Of a stretch of 64,000 nucleotides of DNA, positions 11,334-21,702 are shown piece after piece. Below the pieces are notes generated by a model that was not told where the DNA came from, did no database searches, and saw nothing but the letters and a program-made list of their open reading frames with translations. The position numbers were made by a program, and so were the translations under genes. This DNA comes from Puccinia triticina (Eukaryota > Basidiomycota > Pucciniomycetes > Pucciniales > Pucciniaceae): positions 2,046,501 through 2,110,500 of the forward strand of contig NC_070574.1 of assembly GCF_026914185.1 (NCBI RefSeq), written 5' to 3'. Each line of letters opens with the position of its first letter. Position 1 is the first letter of the stretch.

Positions 11334-12403
11334 TGCTTATCCAAGTTTATTAAAGACACACAAAACTGAGAATATCAAAAAAAAATTCAAGGGTTTCCCC
11401 TAAGAATATCACAAATTACAAAAAAAAAATTACAAGGGTTTCCCATCTTCAAACTGAGACCATCAAAAAAAAACCAGGGTTTTCCCTACAAATAGAACAA
11501 ATTTAAAAAAAAATTACAAAGGTTTAACACATACAAAAAGCCTCGAAAACTCAACCTAGCCCTCCAGCATCAGCAAAGTGCTGTGTCCACAGGCTCACCC
11601 CCCAGCCCGCGTCAAGCGCGCGGGTCAAAAGGGATGGACGTGAAGGCCCCCGGCCCGCAGCAAAGGCTGTGACCAGTGGGGGGCCCACTCTTCGCCTCTC
11701 AAACCGCGCAAGCGCGACAGCGGAGAGGTTGGGGGTTAATGGCAGCTGGAATTACAGCATGCCAAATCGCCCCAGCGGAAAGAAATAGGAAGCCCCAAGC
11801 TCTTTATATTTCGAGCTGCAATCTACGCAAAGCCAAAACAATCCAACTGCGAACGTATGGACCCCTTCCAGCCCTTCCCAACCCGCACACGACAAACCAA
11901 CCCTTCATTCAATTCCATCCACGAGTAACCACTCAACCCGCCGCCTTGGGCGCCACTCCCAATTTTGTAGGTCATCTTCAGACCCAACGTAGCTAATACT
12001 CCGGTATTGCATTGCTAACACATCAATTGACTGCCTCCCGGCGGCTCGTCTAGGGACTACATTTGTCATATACCTCTCGACCAGACCAGCCCAGGGTTCT
12101 TTAATTTACTTACTCTGGTGTGCCTTGCGAGTCCTTTCGCTATAGCACGAGCCGACTAAATCAGTTCAACTTAATCAAAATCAACTATACGCCCCGATTT
12201 GCCATGCGCCGGTTGCATCATGGCTAAATGTCTGTACCTCTTTCTCAGTTCACTTTTCTGTTTTATCAGACTGATTGGCTTTAATATGGCTCTCAGTAAT
12301 TAGCGGACTTTTCCCTTGAGTGGCCAGAATTTCGTTTCCCTCAGGTAAGGCATACGGTGATGAACTTCGCCACATTTGACTCAAGAATTGATGTACAGTC
12401 GCC

Positions 12404-12500
12404 AATTTGTTAGAGCGACTGTTGAAGTTTGATCCGTCTCAACGCTTGTCCTGTGAAGATTCCTGGAGTCACCAAGATTTTCAGTTGGCGCCTGTACAAA
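12404..12500 (+). pseudogene. Protein-kinase C-lobe fragment captured by Helitron 1
   Basis: The frame reads LERLLKFDPSQRLSCEDSWS followed by HQDF. This matches the end of a protein kinase domain of the CMGC type (L..LL.FDP..R......H..F), with the invariant arginine of subdomain XI. There is no catalytic core. The sequence leaves the family after HQDF, so this is a captured exon-sized piece. Confidence 0.6.
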
Positions 12501-13700
12501 ACCAAGAAGTTCAAAAGCGGTATCAACCTGATCATGCAAGAATCATTGCTCAAATATTATACCTTCAAATAGGTATTCTAATCAACATAATTCGTCCTTT
12601 GCTGGATCGTATACAGCAGAAAATTGGTGGGAGGATCAGTATGTCCTCAAGGAACCGGAAATCCCAGAATTCTTAAACACTTTCATAGCCAGCATTTCCG
12701 AGGCTGGCAGAGCCTCCGCACCGTTGATCTTGGCCAAAGTTTGAGAAGCTTGTTCCACAGACACAAGCTTATCTCCCGATTCGCCATCAATCCGAGCCGC
12801 AGGTGACCCCAAGCTGACCAATGTCTTGAGCACCTATCCGACATCTGGCATTTCCTCAAGATCTATCCCGCCGCCCAGCGCTGATGCGTTCTCCTCAAGC
12901 TCTTCCCCGCCGCCCAGCGCTGGTAGAGGACCAGTTTCGAACGTCAGCTTCGACCCCCATCAACCGCCATCTTGAACCGCTGGTCAACCAGACCTATTCC
13001 CAGCTGTACATCCTCTTCTTGTCTCCCTTGAAGTTGAGAACCGATCTCAATGTCCTCGACCAGTTTACCCTCCTGGGAAGCCAGGCGAGTGTCCAGTTCC
13101 TGAAAAAGAAAATCAAGTAGGCCATCGGGTTGGCCAAGTCCAGTCTCCTGTCCGCCCACTCCCTCCTTAATACAACAAATTGGTGGGAGGAGCAATATAT
13201 GGATATAAATCTCTCAAAAGAGTTCAAATATGCCTCCTCTCCGCTCATTTCTTCCTGTCTTCCCAAGCTCAAAATCTCCCCTTCTATCCGCACCGAGCCG
13301 GACCCTCTGAAGTGTCCAGAGTCAATCCAAATCAGCTTGATGGTCTGGGGCCAAGGAGATGTTCCGGAGCAAAAAGGTTGATGTCTATGTTCAAGTTGGG
13401 CTTGATGTGCTGTTCTTTGGTCATCTGTTTCCACTGATATAACCTGTTGGCACCAACTTGCAAAGTTGGCTGCGCTTTGCACAATCAGATCAGATGGAAG
13501 GTCCAGAGGATCAACTGCCTCAAACTTCATGCCAAAGCTCTTTGACCATGCTGAGATCAATGTGAATCATTTCAGGACTGTGTTTTCCTTTACTACCCCT
13601 TCTCTTCCATCCAAGAATAAGTAAACCATTTGGAAATTCACACCCATGATGATGCCTTGGTTGTCAAATCTTCCATTTTTCTGCTAGAAGATCCTCATGC
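12501..13700. other. Helitron 1 interior, gene-like but unrecognised
   Basis: Open frames exist on both strands (for example 12,636-12,833 minus and 12,994-13,560 minus), with codon-like composition but no motif I can name. Similar pieces such as CGCCCAGCGCTG are repeated at about 12,870 and 12,912. These are probably further captured exons and introns. I make no functional call. Confidence 0.35.
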
Positions 13701-13733
13701 CAAAAATCACTGGCATTTATGTATCAGTTTGTC

Positions 13734-13801
13734 TTTTTGCTACAAATTTGTAGCAAAAAATGCTATCAGTTTGTCTTTTTGCTACAAATTCGTAGCAAAA
13801 A
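13734..13801. repeat. Two tandem perfect/near-perfect palindromes
   Basis: The 26-base sequence at 13,734-13,759 is a perfect palindrome (TTTTTGCTACAAA and its inverse complement). A second copy 42 bases later (13,776-13,801) has one changed base. They lie inside Helitron 1 and have no assigned role. Confidence 0.85.
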
Positions 13802-14874
13802 ATGCAATGAATCTGTTTTGGGTCATTGAATTGAGTGGTAATGTATGAACTTATACCCCATCATTTTGAAATTTGTGGTCTTTGGAGCTTAAACAAAAAT
13901 CCTCTTGGTAGATAATTGTCAAATTGATGAAAAATCATCTGATTTTTCCAAAGTAAGCTATTTGGTTTAGGTCTGGTTGAGCCTGCTTTATAAAAATTCA
14001 AATGACAATTTACATGAAGCCAACAGACCTCCAGAGATGCTTGAATGGAATAATTGGTTTAAATGAAGTCTGTAACAATTTGAAGACAAATTTGTGCTGT
14101 GCAAAATATCAAAGTGACTTCAGATACTTATGTACACAACATACATGTGAGGTAACATGTTGAGTGAATATGAAAAAATTACTCTACTGAAATTTAGGAT
14201 ACCTTTTAAGATTAATACTGTAATCTTGTGAAATTTGCCAAAACATCAAGTCAGAAAATTCATTACATGGGGGGTCTGAGTGGTGTGTAGTGTCTTTAAT
14301 AAGAGGAGGGGAATTTACAATTCCCAATTGGGCACACTACAGACAGCAGACCTGGACCTTGTGCTTGCAGCGGCGCAGCCGCCTTGGCCTCTAGTTGTTT
14401 TGACATTGCGCACTAGGTGAACACTAGGTTATGTAAATACATGCAATGATGTTTTGAAAAGAATACATGTTTGAATAACTAAACGGTTATTTATATTGAT
14501 GAATGTGTTGGTTTTTATCCGAGTGATTATTGAAAAAGAGGAAAAAAAGAAAGACGCGCCCAAAGAAAATGATAAAAATGAAAATCCATCTCTTTTATTG
14601 AGTCTAAACCTTTGCAAAAGCCAGATCCAGCCAACTTCCGTCACGACTGCGGCCCAGACAGTGCGTGTTATGTGGTTGCTCAAGCCACATACCCTGATGA
14701 TGTAAGCAGGCAGGAAGTTGACCGAACCCGACCCCCGCTAGGATCTAGCCCGATCTATCCCACCGAGTACATGCTATCTTAAACACAATCAAAAAAAGTA
14801 AGTAACTTGATAACAAAAAATTAACATGAGAATGAAACTTAAAGAAACTGATAACTTTTTTCTTTTTATTTTAT

Positions 14875-17800
14875 TTATTCTTCTTTATCTAGATATGTTT
14901 TGATGTTACTGAATTGGTTGGTTTTGATAATAAATTTTGAAAGTAACTCAAATGTCAAAGGATTATCGAGAAGATCTTTGAGTGAGTTCAGATTAATTTT
15001 GATTTCATTTGATATTAGTCTTGATTTGAATTTTCTTCTTTGATTATGGAATTTTTTGCAATCAATTAGATAGTGTTTAACGGTCTCTGGTAGTTTGCAC
15101 GAATCACAATTTGGTGAATCGATTTTGTCAATATGGATAGGAAGTCGTTAAGAGGTGAATGACCCGACCGGAGTTGATAAATTGTCAAACTCAGCCCTTG
15201 TTTGAGTCAATTTAGCGACTTGAAGATTTTCATTGGCGAATTGGTTAGCAATATCTGATTCCAAATAATTATTTTCTTTTTCTTGTTGAAGCTGAATTTT
15301 GATCTAATTGTTTGTTGGATATTGGATAGCGTTCTGGTTTGTTGTTTGAGTTCAAACGATTGACCGTTTTCCGCGGCTTCTTTGGCGAGTTGATCCACTC
15401 TCTCATTTTCTGGAATGTTGACATGCGCAGGACACCAATACAGAGATGCTGAAAACCAAAATGTCGAGATAAGATAGTTGATCTTATCGAAAATTTGCAT
15501 GAAAACTGTCTGATTCGAAATCGGCTGGGGCGGGTGCGCTATAACTTGAAGCGTAGCTTGATTGTTGGAGTAGATATTGATCTGATTTGAGAAGGGTAAG
15601 CTGTTTTTTAGAAACTGATTTTTGATCATATCAAGCCCAATATTGACTGCCTGAACCTCAGCCTTGAAAGCGGAGGATTTATCAGCGTCATTGATCCGGC
15701 AAGTGAAGGAGAATGATTCATTGAGGGCCGCTGACGCTGCACCTTTATCAGGAATAAGCAATCCATCTGTAAACAGCAGAATTTCTTTTTTCCTCTTTTG
15801 ATCACAAATTTGGTTAGTAACAATATCTTTTGCTTTATTTTTTTTAATATTCAGATTTTTGATCTCAAGCTTGAAATTTGACCACGGGGGGATAGAATGT
15901 TGTTTGATAGTCTTGATTGATTGAAAGTCGTATTCTGGGATGAGCTGTTTGTCAAGAACATTGTGGATTGATGACAGATGAGTTCGAGGTAAGAGGTCTA
16001 GTTCATTTTTGACCAGTTGTTTGATTGGATGATCGTCTGTGGCTGACAATTTTTCACAAAAATACAAATGATTCTTTCTTTTCAGGATATCAAAAAAGGG
16101 GATCAGCGGGGAATCTCTCTTGAGAAAATTACACGGAGTAGTTTTAAACACTCCTAAGATAATACGGTTAGCCTGGTTATTTATTTTACTGATGATATTT
16201 TTAACTGATGCTTCATTTCTTTTTGAAGCCCAAATAGGGCTCCCATAAAGAATTCTTGATTGGAGAACACTGATAATAAGATTTTTGGCCTGTTGTAAGC
16301 CTAGTCCAAACGAACATCTGGATATTTGGTTGAGCTGATTGGTTGTGTTAATACCACATTTCTTGACTTTATCAAGATGGAGTTTAAACGACAGGTGTGA
16401 ATCCAGAATAATTCCAAGATATTTAACTGAATCAGAACGATTCATCGAAACATCTCCTAGTCGAAATGGGCGAACTTCTACCAAACAATGAGTAAATATC
16501 ATGAAATTTGCTTTCTTTTTATCAAAAATAGCGTTATTTTTCTTTCCCCAATCTAACAACCGTTGACCTTTGCTCTCCAGAATTGAAATGACAGATTCTA
16601 GTCGCTTATTAGCAACGAAATGTGTCACATCATCGATAAACCCCAAGGAAAACTTGTCCTGGTCAAGGTTAAGCAGATTATCAATAAGAAGGTTAGAGTT
16701 ATAAATGATATAGAGAATCGGTGAAAGAGGGGAGCCTTGTGGAAGACCACACTTAAGATCAAAGGAAGGAGATAGATAGTCGTCCATGCGAAGTGAAGTC
16801 AAACGATCGGATAAGAAAGAATGAATGATAGCTGCCAGATAAGAAGGGATATTGTGTTTGATAAGAGTATCAATAAGACAATTTCTGATAACAGATGGAT
16901 ATGCTGATTTAACATCCAGAAAGAGCGCTGAAACGATTTTATTTTCCCTCCATTTCTTTCTGATCCAGGAAGATAGAAATAAATTTGCATCATCCGTGCA
17001 TCGATTCGCTCTACCACCAAAATGGCCTTGAGCTATTACCTCATTATTCTCAGCCCAGAATGTAATTCTTTTGGTGAGTAAGCTTTCAAAAACTTTTCCT
17101 AAGCATGATAATAATGCAATTGGTCAATACGACCCCAGGAGAGCATACAATTCTTTATCCGCTTTACGAATAATAACCGTAACCGCATGTCTCCATTTTT
17201 TAGGGAAATACCCCAAATGAAGACAGGCTGAGAATAACTTGATTAAGAACGGACATAACCAATTTACTCCAAAATAAAAGTTCATTAGCAATCTCATCAT
17301 GACCAGAAGCCTTTTTTTTGGGAAGTTTTGACAGAATGTTATTGATTTCTTGAATGGAAATATCGGGAAAAAAAAGAGGATTGGAAAAATCAGGTGGGAT
17401 AATATCACTAATATCGCAATTAATAGGAACTTCCGAAGTTCCTTTGAATAGCAGTTGGGATTGCTCTTCTTTATCCGAAGTGAGTTCATCTTGATCATTT
17501 AACAGTGGTGCGACATTACCACTGCTACTCGGTTTGGTGAATTTGTACGCCTTAAAGATCTGATGATCTTTACTTTCAGCCAAAAACTTACGCCAATGAT
17601 TTCTTTTTAGTTCAAAGACTTTTTCCTTGAAAACCTTCTGCCAGTGATGATAACAATCACAAGCCTGGACTGAGTGGGCGACAAGCATCCACTTTCGAGC
17701 TTGATTTCTCTTCTTGACAATCGGTGAGAGAATTTCATTGTCCCACCACGACTTGAACTTAGTCTTATTCGTTTTGACTATTTTTTTCTGTTTATCAACC

Positions 17801-18765
17801 AAATTCTGAAAACCAGAGGTTAGTTTTTCAACAAATACATCAACATCACCATAATTTAACAAAGGGAAATCTGAAATCTTGTTGATATTGTTGGTTAAGT
17901 CAATACAGAATTTTTCCACATTCAATCGTTTCAGATCGATGGAAAGACGGGTGACTGGGATGGGGTGAGGATTGAAATTAAGTTGAAGAACAATTGCTTG
18001 GTGGTCCAAACCAAAATTAGACAACGAGGTCGAACATGACTGAACAAATTTGATAGCTGAATGATTGCCCCAAGTAAGATTGATGACAGTTGCACTGGTT
18101 CTCCGATTAATGAACGTAGGTTTGCCTTTTTCTGAAACAATTTTAAAACCGTTCCGGCCGCAAGTTCTGATAAGCTCTTTGGATTGCTGATGCGTGTGAT
18201 TATAATTAGCAGGATTCCAGGATCGATGATGAAGGTTTGAATCCATAAAAATAAACAAAGGGATACGCCAATCATTATGTTGCTCCAGCCAACTGGTAAG
18301 ATGATTAATGCCTTCAAACGTTCTGAGTGGATTGTACAAGTTGATAAAGCAAAGTTTGCTAATTTTTTCATGATTGATTTTTAAGTCGATTGCTGAAAGA
18401 ATCCTGGAACCGTCCCTTAATTGATAAATTTTGGCCGAAGAGAACGATTTGTCGAAAAAGAAACATATCCAATGTTTGTTGTTATAATCGGCAGGTGAGT
18501 GATTCGGGTCAAGAAAACATGACCAATTCTTGTAATGTGGAAGTTTAAATGTGTGTGGATTGATCCATGGTTCTTGAAGAACAAGGATCGAGAAGCCTGA
18601 ATCGGAGTTTAGCGCGTTTGAAGTGACGTCGAAGGAGTTATGACAGTTTAGCTGGAGAATTTTGAAATTTGACGGATTCGACTCAGATGACGAAGAAACT
18701 GAAGAAGCTGAGTTGGTAAACGGAAGGGAATGAGGGTTTGGATACACTTGATTTTTACTTATCAT
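14875..18765 (-). pseudogene. LINE ORF2: endonuclease-RT-RNase H, broken
   Basis: ORF2 starts with ATG at 18,765, overlapping the ORF1 stop as ATGA. Domains in order: apurinic-type endonuclease (ILQLNCHNS, LVLQEPWINP, FIFMDSNLHHRSW, FGLDHQAIV); reverse transcriptase (KKKASGHDEIANELL, LPQGSPLSPILY, FIDDVTHFV in place of the usual YADD box); RNase H (LFTDGLLIP, KAEVQAVNIGLDMI, CPAHVNIPENERVDQLAKEA); and a C-terminal finger C-x2-C-x7-H-x4-C (CDSCKLPETVKHYLIDC). The frame shifts near 17,285, a TGA interrupts YRPI at 17,124-17,126 where CGA is expected, and the frame is broken again near 15,207. The third RNase H acidic residue appears as Asn (YSNNQAT). Not functional as read. Confidence 0.88.
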
Positions 18766-20105
18766 TGATTAATAATAGATTTGCAAAAATTCTTAGTTTT
18801 TAAGGGACACTTAAGACTCAAGGGGGAATGATAAAAACGAATGTTATCATTGTCAAACTCAGATGATGTACATATTTTTCTCTTGTACTGAATACACTTA
18901 ACACATTTATCATTACCAACATCAGATTGACAATCTTCAGAATTATGGGGATCACCACAGTGTTTACAAAGAGGAGTGTTTTTACAAATTTGAGCGGTGT
19001 GGCCTACTTCTAGGCACTGAAAACATTGAAGGGGGGACTTTTTGTAATGGGCTCCAGAAAACGGTAAATAATTATAAAAAAGACTACCTCTTTCGATCTT
19101 GCAAGCAAGATCTTTGTCAAAAAAGTTCACAATCAGTGAACTGTGAGACTTTCTATTAGCTTGGGGATTCCCAAGCCAGCGAGCACTGTGTATGTGGTCT
19201 GGTTGAATGTTATTCTCTCTGCAAAATTCTGCGAGAGACAATTTGTTAGTTGGGGTAAAGGAAATTGGAACCGAATGAAGGATAACCGGGAAAGTGGAAG
19301 GAGGAGTAATAAGAGTAGGATCACACAAGTATGTCCACTCTTGCTTGTGTTCAAGCAGCCAATTCGCTGCAAAACGGGATTGAGTGAAAAATTTAAAATC
19401 ACCCGACGGTAGCCGGGCTACACCTCTTACCTTGATGGGCGAACCATCTACTGCCATCATTTCATTATCCTTAAGGACCTCATTTACTTTGTTTGTAATC
19501 TCCGGGGGAGACATCTGGAAAAGCGGCCGAGAATCCGGGATAGTCTTACAAATGATAAAAAAAGCCGGTTTAAATTTGTTCAAAATCTTATTCGAAGGAG
19601 GTGAACGAACATCAACCGAGTGAGGAATCAACGGAGTGTTCTTTTTAGTGGCTGAGGCCCACAATGGGTTATTTCTGGATTCAGGGCAAACCACTGAATT
19701 GATAGACTTCTCCATGGAGTCTAATTGCTTGGTGATCTTCTCCACAGCGGAGAGAGTCTGAACACTAGCGATCTTTTTGATTGCCAAGAGAGGGGATAAG
19801 GTTTTAACCTTTTCCGCATTTATGAAAATACTCCCATCTGAGTTAGGATGGGCAAAGATCTCAGTGATTGCACTGAGAAACCCATTATCAGGGTTTTGGG
19901 GATTGTGGCGGGACTGGGTAAGGGGAGGATTATGAGAGAAGTCCGACTGGGTCGGAGTTTGAGAACGGTCAGGAGAACCCGACTGGTCCATAGACGAACT
20001 GGAGGCTTCAATATCCTCCATCTCAATGGTTTTCGACCAGCCATCCTGATCGACCCGCGAACCTTTAAGGTTCTTGGGGGCCATGTTGTTGGCTACACGA
20101 GCCAA
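18762..20105 (-). CDS. LINE ORF1, zinc-knuckle nucleic-acid-binding protein
   Basis: This 447-aa frame has a Ser/Gln/Pro-rich N-terminus, a central region that resembles the RNA-binding part of Tad/I-type ORF1 proteins (FAANWLLEHKQEW, VILHSVPISFTPTN) and a C-terminal double knuckle: C-x2-C-x4-H-x4-C (CFQCLEVGHTAQIC) and C-x2-C-x4-H-x4-C (CKHCGDPHNSEDC). It would coat LINE RNA. Its TGA overlaps the ORF2 start codon by four bases (ATGA), which suggests ORF2 translation by termination and restart. The frame is intact. An alternative start is the Met at residue 8. Confidence 0.88.
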   Translation of the reverse strand: MARVANNMAPKNLKGSRVDQDGWSKTIEMEDIEASSSSMDQSGSPDRSQTPTQSDFSHNPPLTQSRHNPQNPDNGFLSAITEIFAHPNSDGSIFINAEKVKTLSPLLAIKKIASVQTLSAVEKITKQLDSMEKSINSVVCPESRNNPLWASATKKNTPLIPHSVDVRSPPSNKILNKFKPAFFIICKTIPDSRPLFQMSPPEITNKVNEVLKDNEMMAVDGSPIKVRGVARLPSGDFKFFTQSRFAANWLLEHKQEWTYLCDPTLITPPSTFPVILHSVPISFTPTNKLSLAEFCRENNIQPDHIHSARWLGNPQANRKSHSSLIVNFFDKDLACKIERGSLFYNYLPFSGAHYKKSPLQCFQCLEVGHTAQICKNTPLCKHCGDPHNSEDCQSDVGNDKCVKCIQYKRKICTSSEFDNDNIRFYHSPLSLKCPLKTKNFCKSIINQ

Positions 20106-20337
20106 GTATGGTACAAACCTTGTACTCTTTTTGGGGGGTTCTGAAAACTCAATCTTTAAGGTTTTGGAAGAAGGAAGGGGGAATGGGAAAAGGGTTAAGT
20201 TTTTAAGAGGGAATCAAAGAGAAGGTGGACAGGGAAAAGGAGAAGATACTTTGGATGATACTTTTACAATTTTTTTAGGATTTGATGTTTGGATGAGTTT
20301 GAAGGGTGGTCGATTTTTGGTGGTTGAAGTTGAGTTC
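20106..20337 (-). other. LINE 5' UTR
   Basis: Purine-rich as read on plus (pyrimidine-rich on the minus transcript), about 230 bases between the right target duplication and the first ORF1 ATG. No open frame of note. Confidence 0.6.
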
Positions 20338-20870
20338 CAACCTGTTACTTTACATTGTGTGGTTGGTACCACATAAATTGCAAAACTAATTTAATTTGGG
20401 GTTTTATACGTTTTTACAATGCCCCCACTTTACAATGAGGGGGCATTGTAAAAGACAGTTTGTAAAATTCACCCACCCCATTAGATACGCATAATGCACC
20501 TTCCTAATGCCATACTATGGCCTCTAAGTCCATGGGTTGCAAATTTGACTGACCAAAAGAGTGGTTTTCTTTTTCCAAGCAGTGCTACAGTATCCATGGA
20601 ATCCCCTAGCTCTGCAGAGCTCAAAAACATCACTTTCATGTGTATTGTACATACATGACATATGTATGCACTGATAGGTCTCAAAATAAGTAAATAAACT
20701 TTGCAGATGCAGGCTAGCACAGAAGTGAGGTCCTGCACTGTACCACTGTATTGTATCTTTTTTTTTTGATATGATATGTGGTATCAAATCCTTCTGTATC
20801 AAAGAAAAATTACAGTACATATTCTTGGACAATAATGGTTTTGTATTGTACTTTTTTGGTGTAAGTACCT

Positions 20871-21293
20871 GCTGGTATCAACAATGGGAGGTTACGCTAC
20901 CTGTAACGGTAGCGTAACAAAAATGTAACGGAATGCTTGCTGTTATTGTTACCATGACAGCGGCAAAGCTTCCGTTAAGTTTTCTTTAATTTTTTTCCCT
21001 CTCTTCCTAGCTTAGTTACGTTATCCCTCGCAATTATAGGAGGATAACCTGCGCAAAAAAGGGGAGTTTTCCCCTTTTATGGCATTTTGACCTCTGGTAA
21101 CGCGGTTAACGCGTTATCTCCGTTATTTTTTGGGGTATTGAGGGTGAAAACACCCTCTGTTACGTTACCCACCGGCCCAAGGAGCAATGTTGCCAGATAA
21201 CGGTAACAAGTTATCTGGCAACGGTGGGAAGTTATGTTACGAAAATCCCTCTGGATATCGTAACGTATGTAACTTCCCATTGTTGCTGGTATC
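20871..21293. mobile_element. Mutator-like MITE, 405 bp, 9-bp TSD
   Basis: The element 20,880-21,284 starts AACAATGGGAGGTTAC and ends with the inverse complement of AACAATGGGAAGTTAC. It is flanked by GCTGGTATC at 20,871-20,879 and 21,285-21,293. A 9-bp duplication is typical of Mutator-like elements. The interior is rich in inverted GTTACGTTA and CGGTAACAAGTTATC motifs and has no coding capacity. Confidence 0.85.
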
Positions 21294-21303
21294 CGCCAGG
21301 GCC

Positions 21304-21702
21304 TAGGGCTGTGAATAGGGTCGAGGTTGGCTAACTTTCTGCCCGCTTTAAATCATAGGGTATGTGGCTTGAGCAACCACATAACATGTATCTGTCTGGG
21401 CCGCAGTTGTGACAAAAGTTAGTTGAACTCAGCTTTTGCAAAGTTTCAGACCTGTCAAAAGAGACAGACTTTTTCATTTTATCATCTTCTTTGGGTGCTT
21501 TTCTTTTCTTTTTCTTTTTTTTTTTTTTCAAAAAATCACTCGGATTATACTCATCACATTCAACGTTAAAAATAACCGGTTTTATTCAGACATGTATTCT
21601 ATTCAAAAACATCATTGCATGTATCTACACTATTAGCATTTACTAAAGTGTGCAATGTCAAAACTATAAGCACTAAAAAAAAAAAAAATAGGGCTGTGAA
21701 TA
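21304..21702 (+). mobile_element. 5'-truncated LINE copy with poly(A), 14-bp TSD
   Basis: The insert 21,318-21,688 ends in a poly(A) run and is flanked by TAGGGCTGTGAATA at 21,304-21,317 and 21,689-21,702. Its sequence matches, in opposite orientation, the 3' UTR of the LINE (14,395-14,745), for example the shared GGTATGTGGCTTGAGCAACC. Equal TSD length and the shared tail point to the same retrotransposition machinery. A SINE parasitising that LINE is the alternative. Confidence 0.85.

Larger units (their letters stand above)
11340..14394 (+). mobile_element. Helitron 1, non-autonomous, 3,055 bp
   Basis: It begins TCCAAGTTTATTAAAGACAC and ends with a GC-rich hairpin (GCAGCGGCGCAGCCGC) followed by CTTGGCCTCTAG. 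It sits between A (11,339) and T (14,395). TC start, CTRR end, a hairpin just before the end and insertion between A and T without duplication are the Helitron hallmarks. The related LINE tail at 21,318-21,688 (opposite orientation) shows the uninterrupted site near 21,666. No Rep/helicase gene is present. Fragments of host genes occur inside. The first 450 bp resemble the 5' regions of Helitrons at 39,017 and 57,907. Confidence 0.88.
11286..20351 (-). mobile_element. Full-length LINE, Tad-like, with 14-bp TSD
   Basis: CAACCTGTTACTTT flanks the insertion at 11,286-11,299 and 20,338-20,351. The element reads on the minus strand from 20,337 (5' end) to a poly(A) tail of about 31 residues seen as poly(T) at 11,301-11,331. 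Inside are ORF1 with a zinc knuckle and ORF2 with endonuclease, reverse transcriptase, RNase H and a C-terminal CCHC finger. The 3' UTR is split by a Helitron at 11,340-14,394. Without it the LINE is about 6.0 kb. The domain order fits the Tad1 group of fungal LINEs. A shorter copy of its 3' tail lies at 21,318-21,688. Confidence 0.9.
3397..20487. mobile_element. TIR element with gene fragments, host of nested insertions
   Basis: The outermost element runs 3,404-20,480. Its left end starts TGGGGCTGTTGATTTTTACA and the inverse complement of its right end starts TGGGGTGGGTGAATTTTACA. The two ends align without large gaps for about 90 bases at roughly two-thirds identity. Both sides are flanked by TTAGATA (3,397-3,403 and 20,481-20,487), a 7-bp direct repeat. 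Removing the Copia element and the LINE with their target duplications leaves about 2.3 kb, which is the element itself. The interior holds many short TTGTAAAATTACA-type motifs near both ends and fragments of host genes. No transposase is seen, so it is non-autonomous. Superfamily is not certain; 7-8 bp duplications would fit hAT or Mutator-like elements. Confidence 0.75.
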
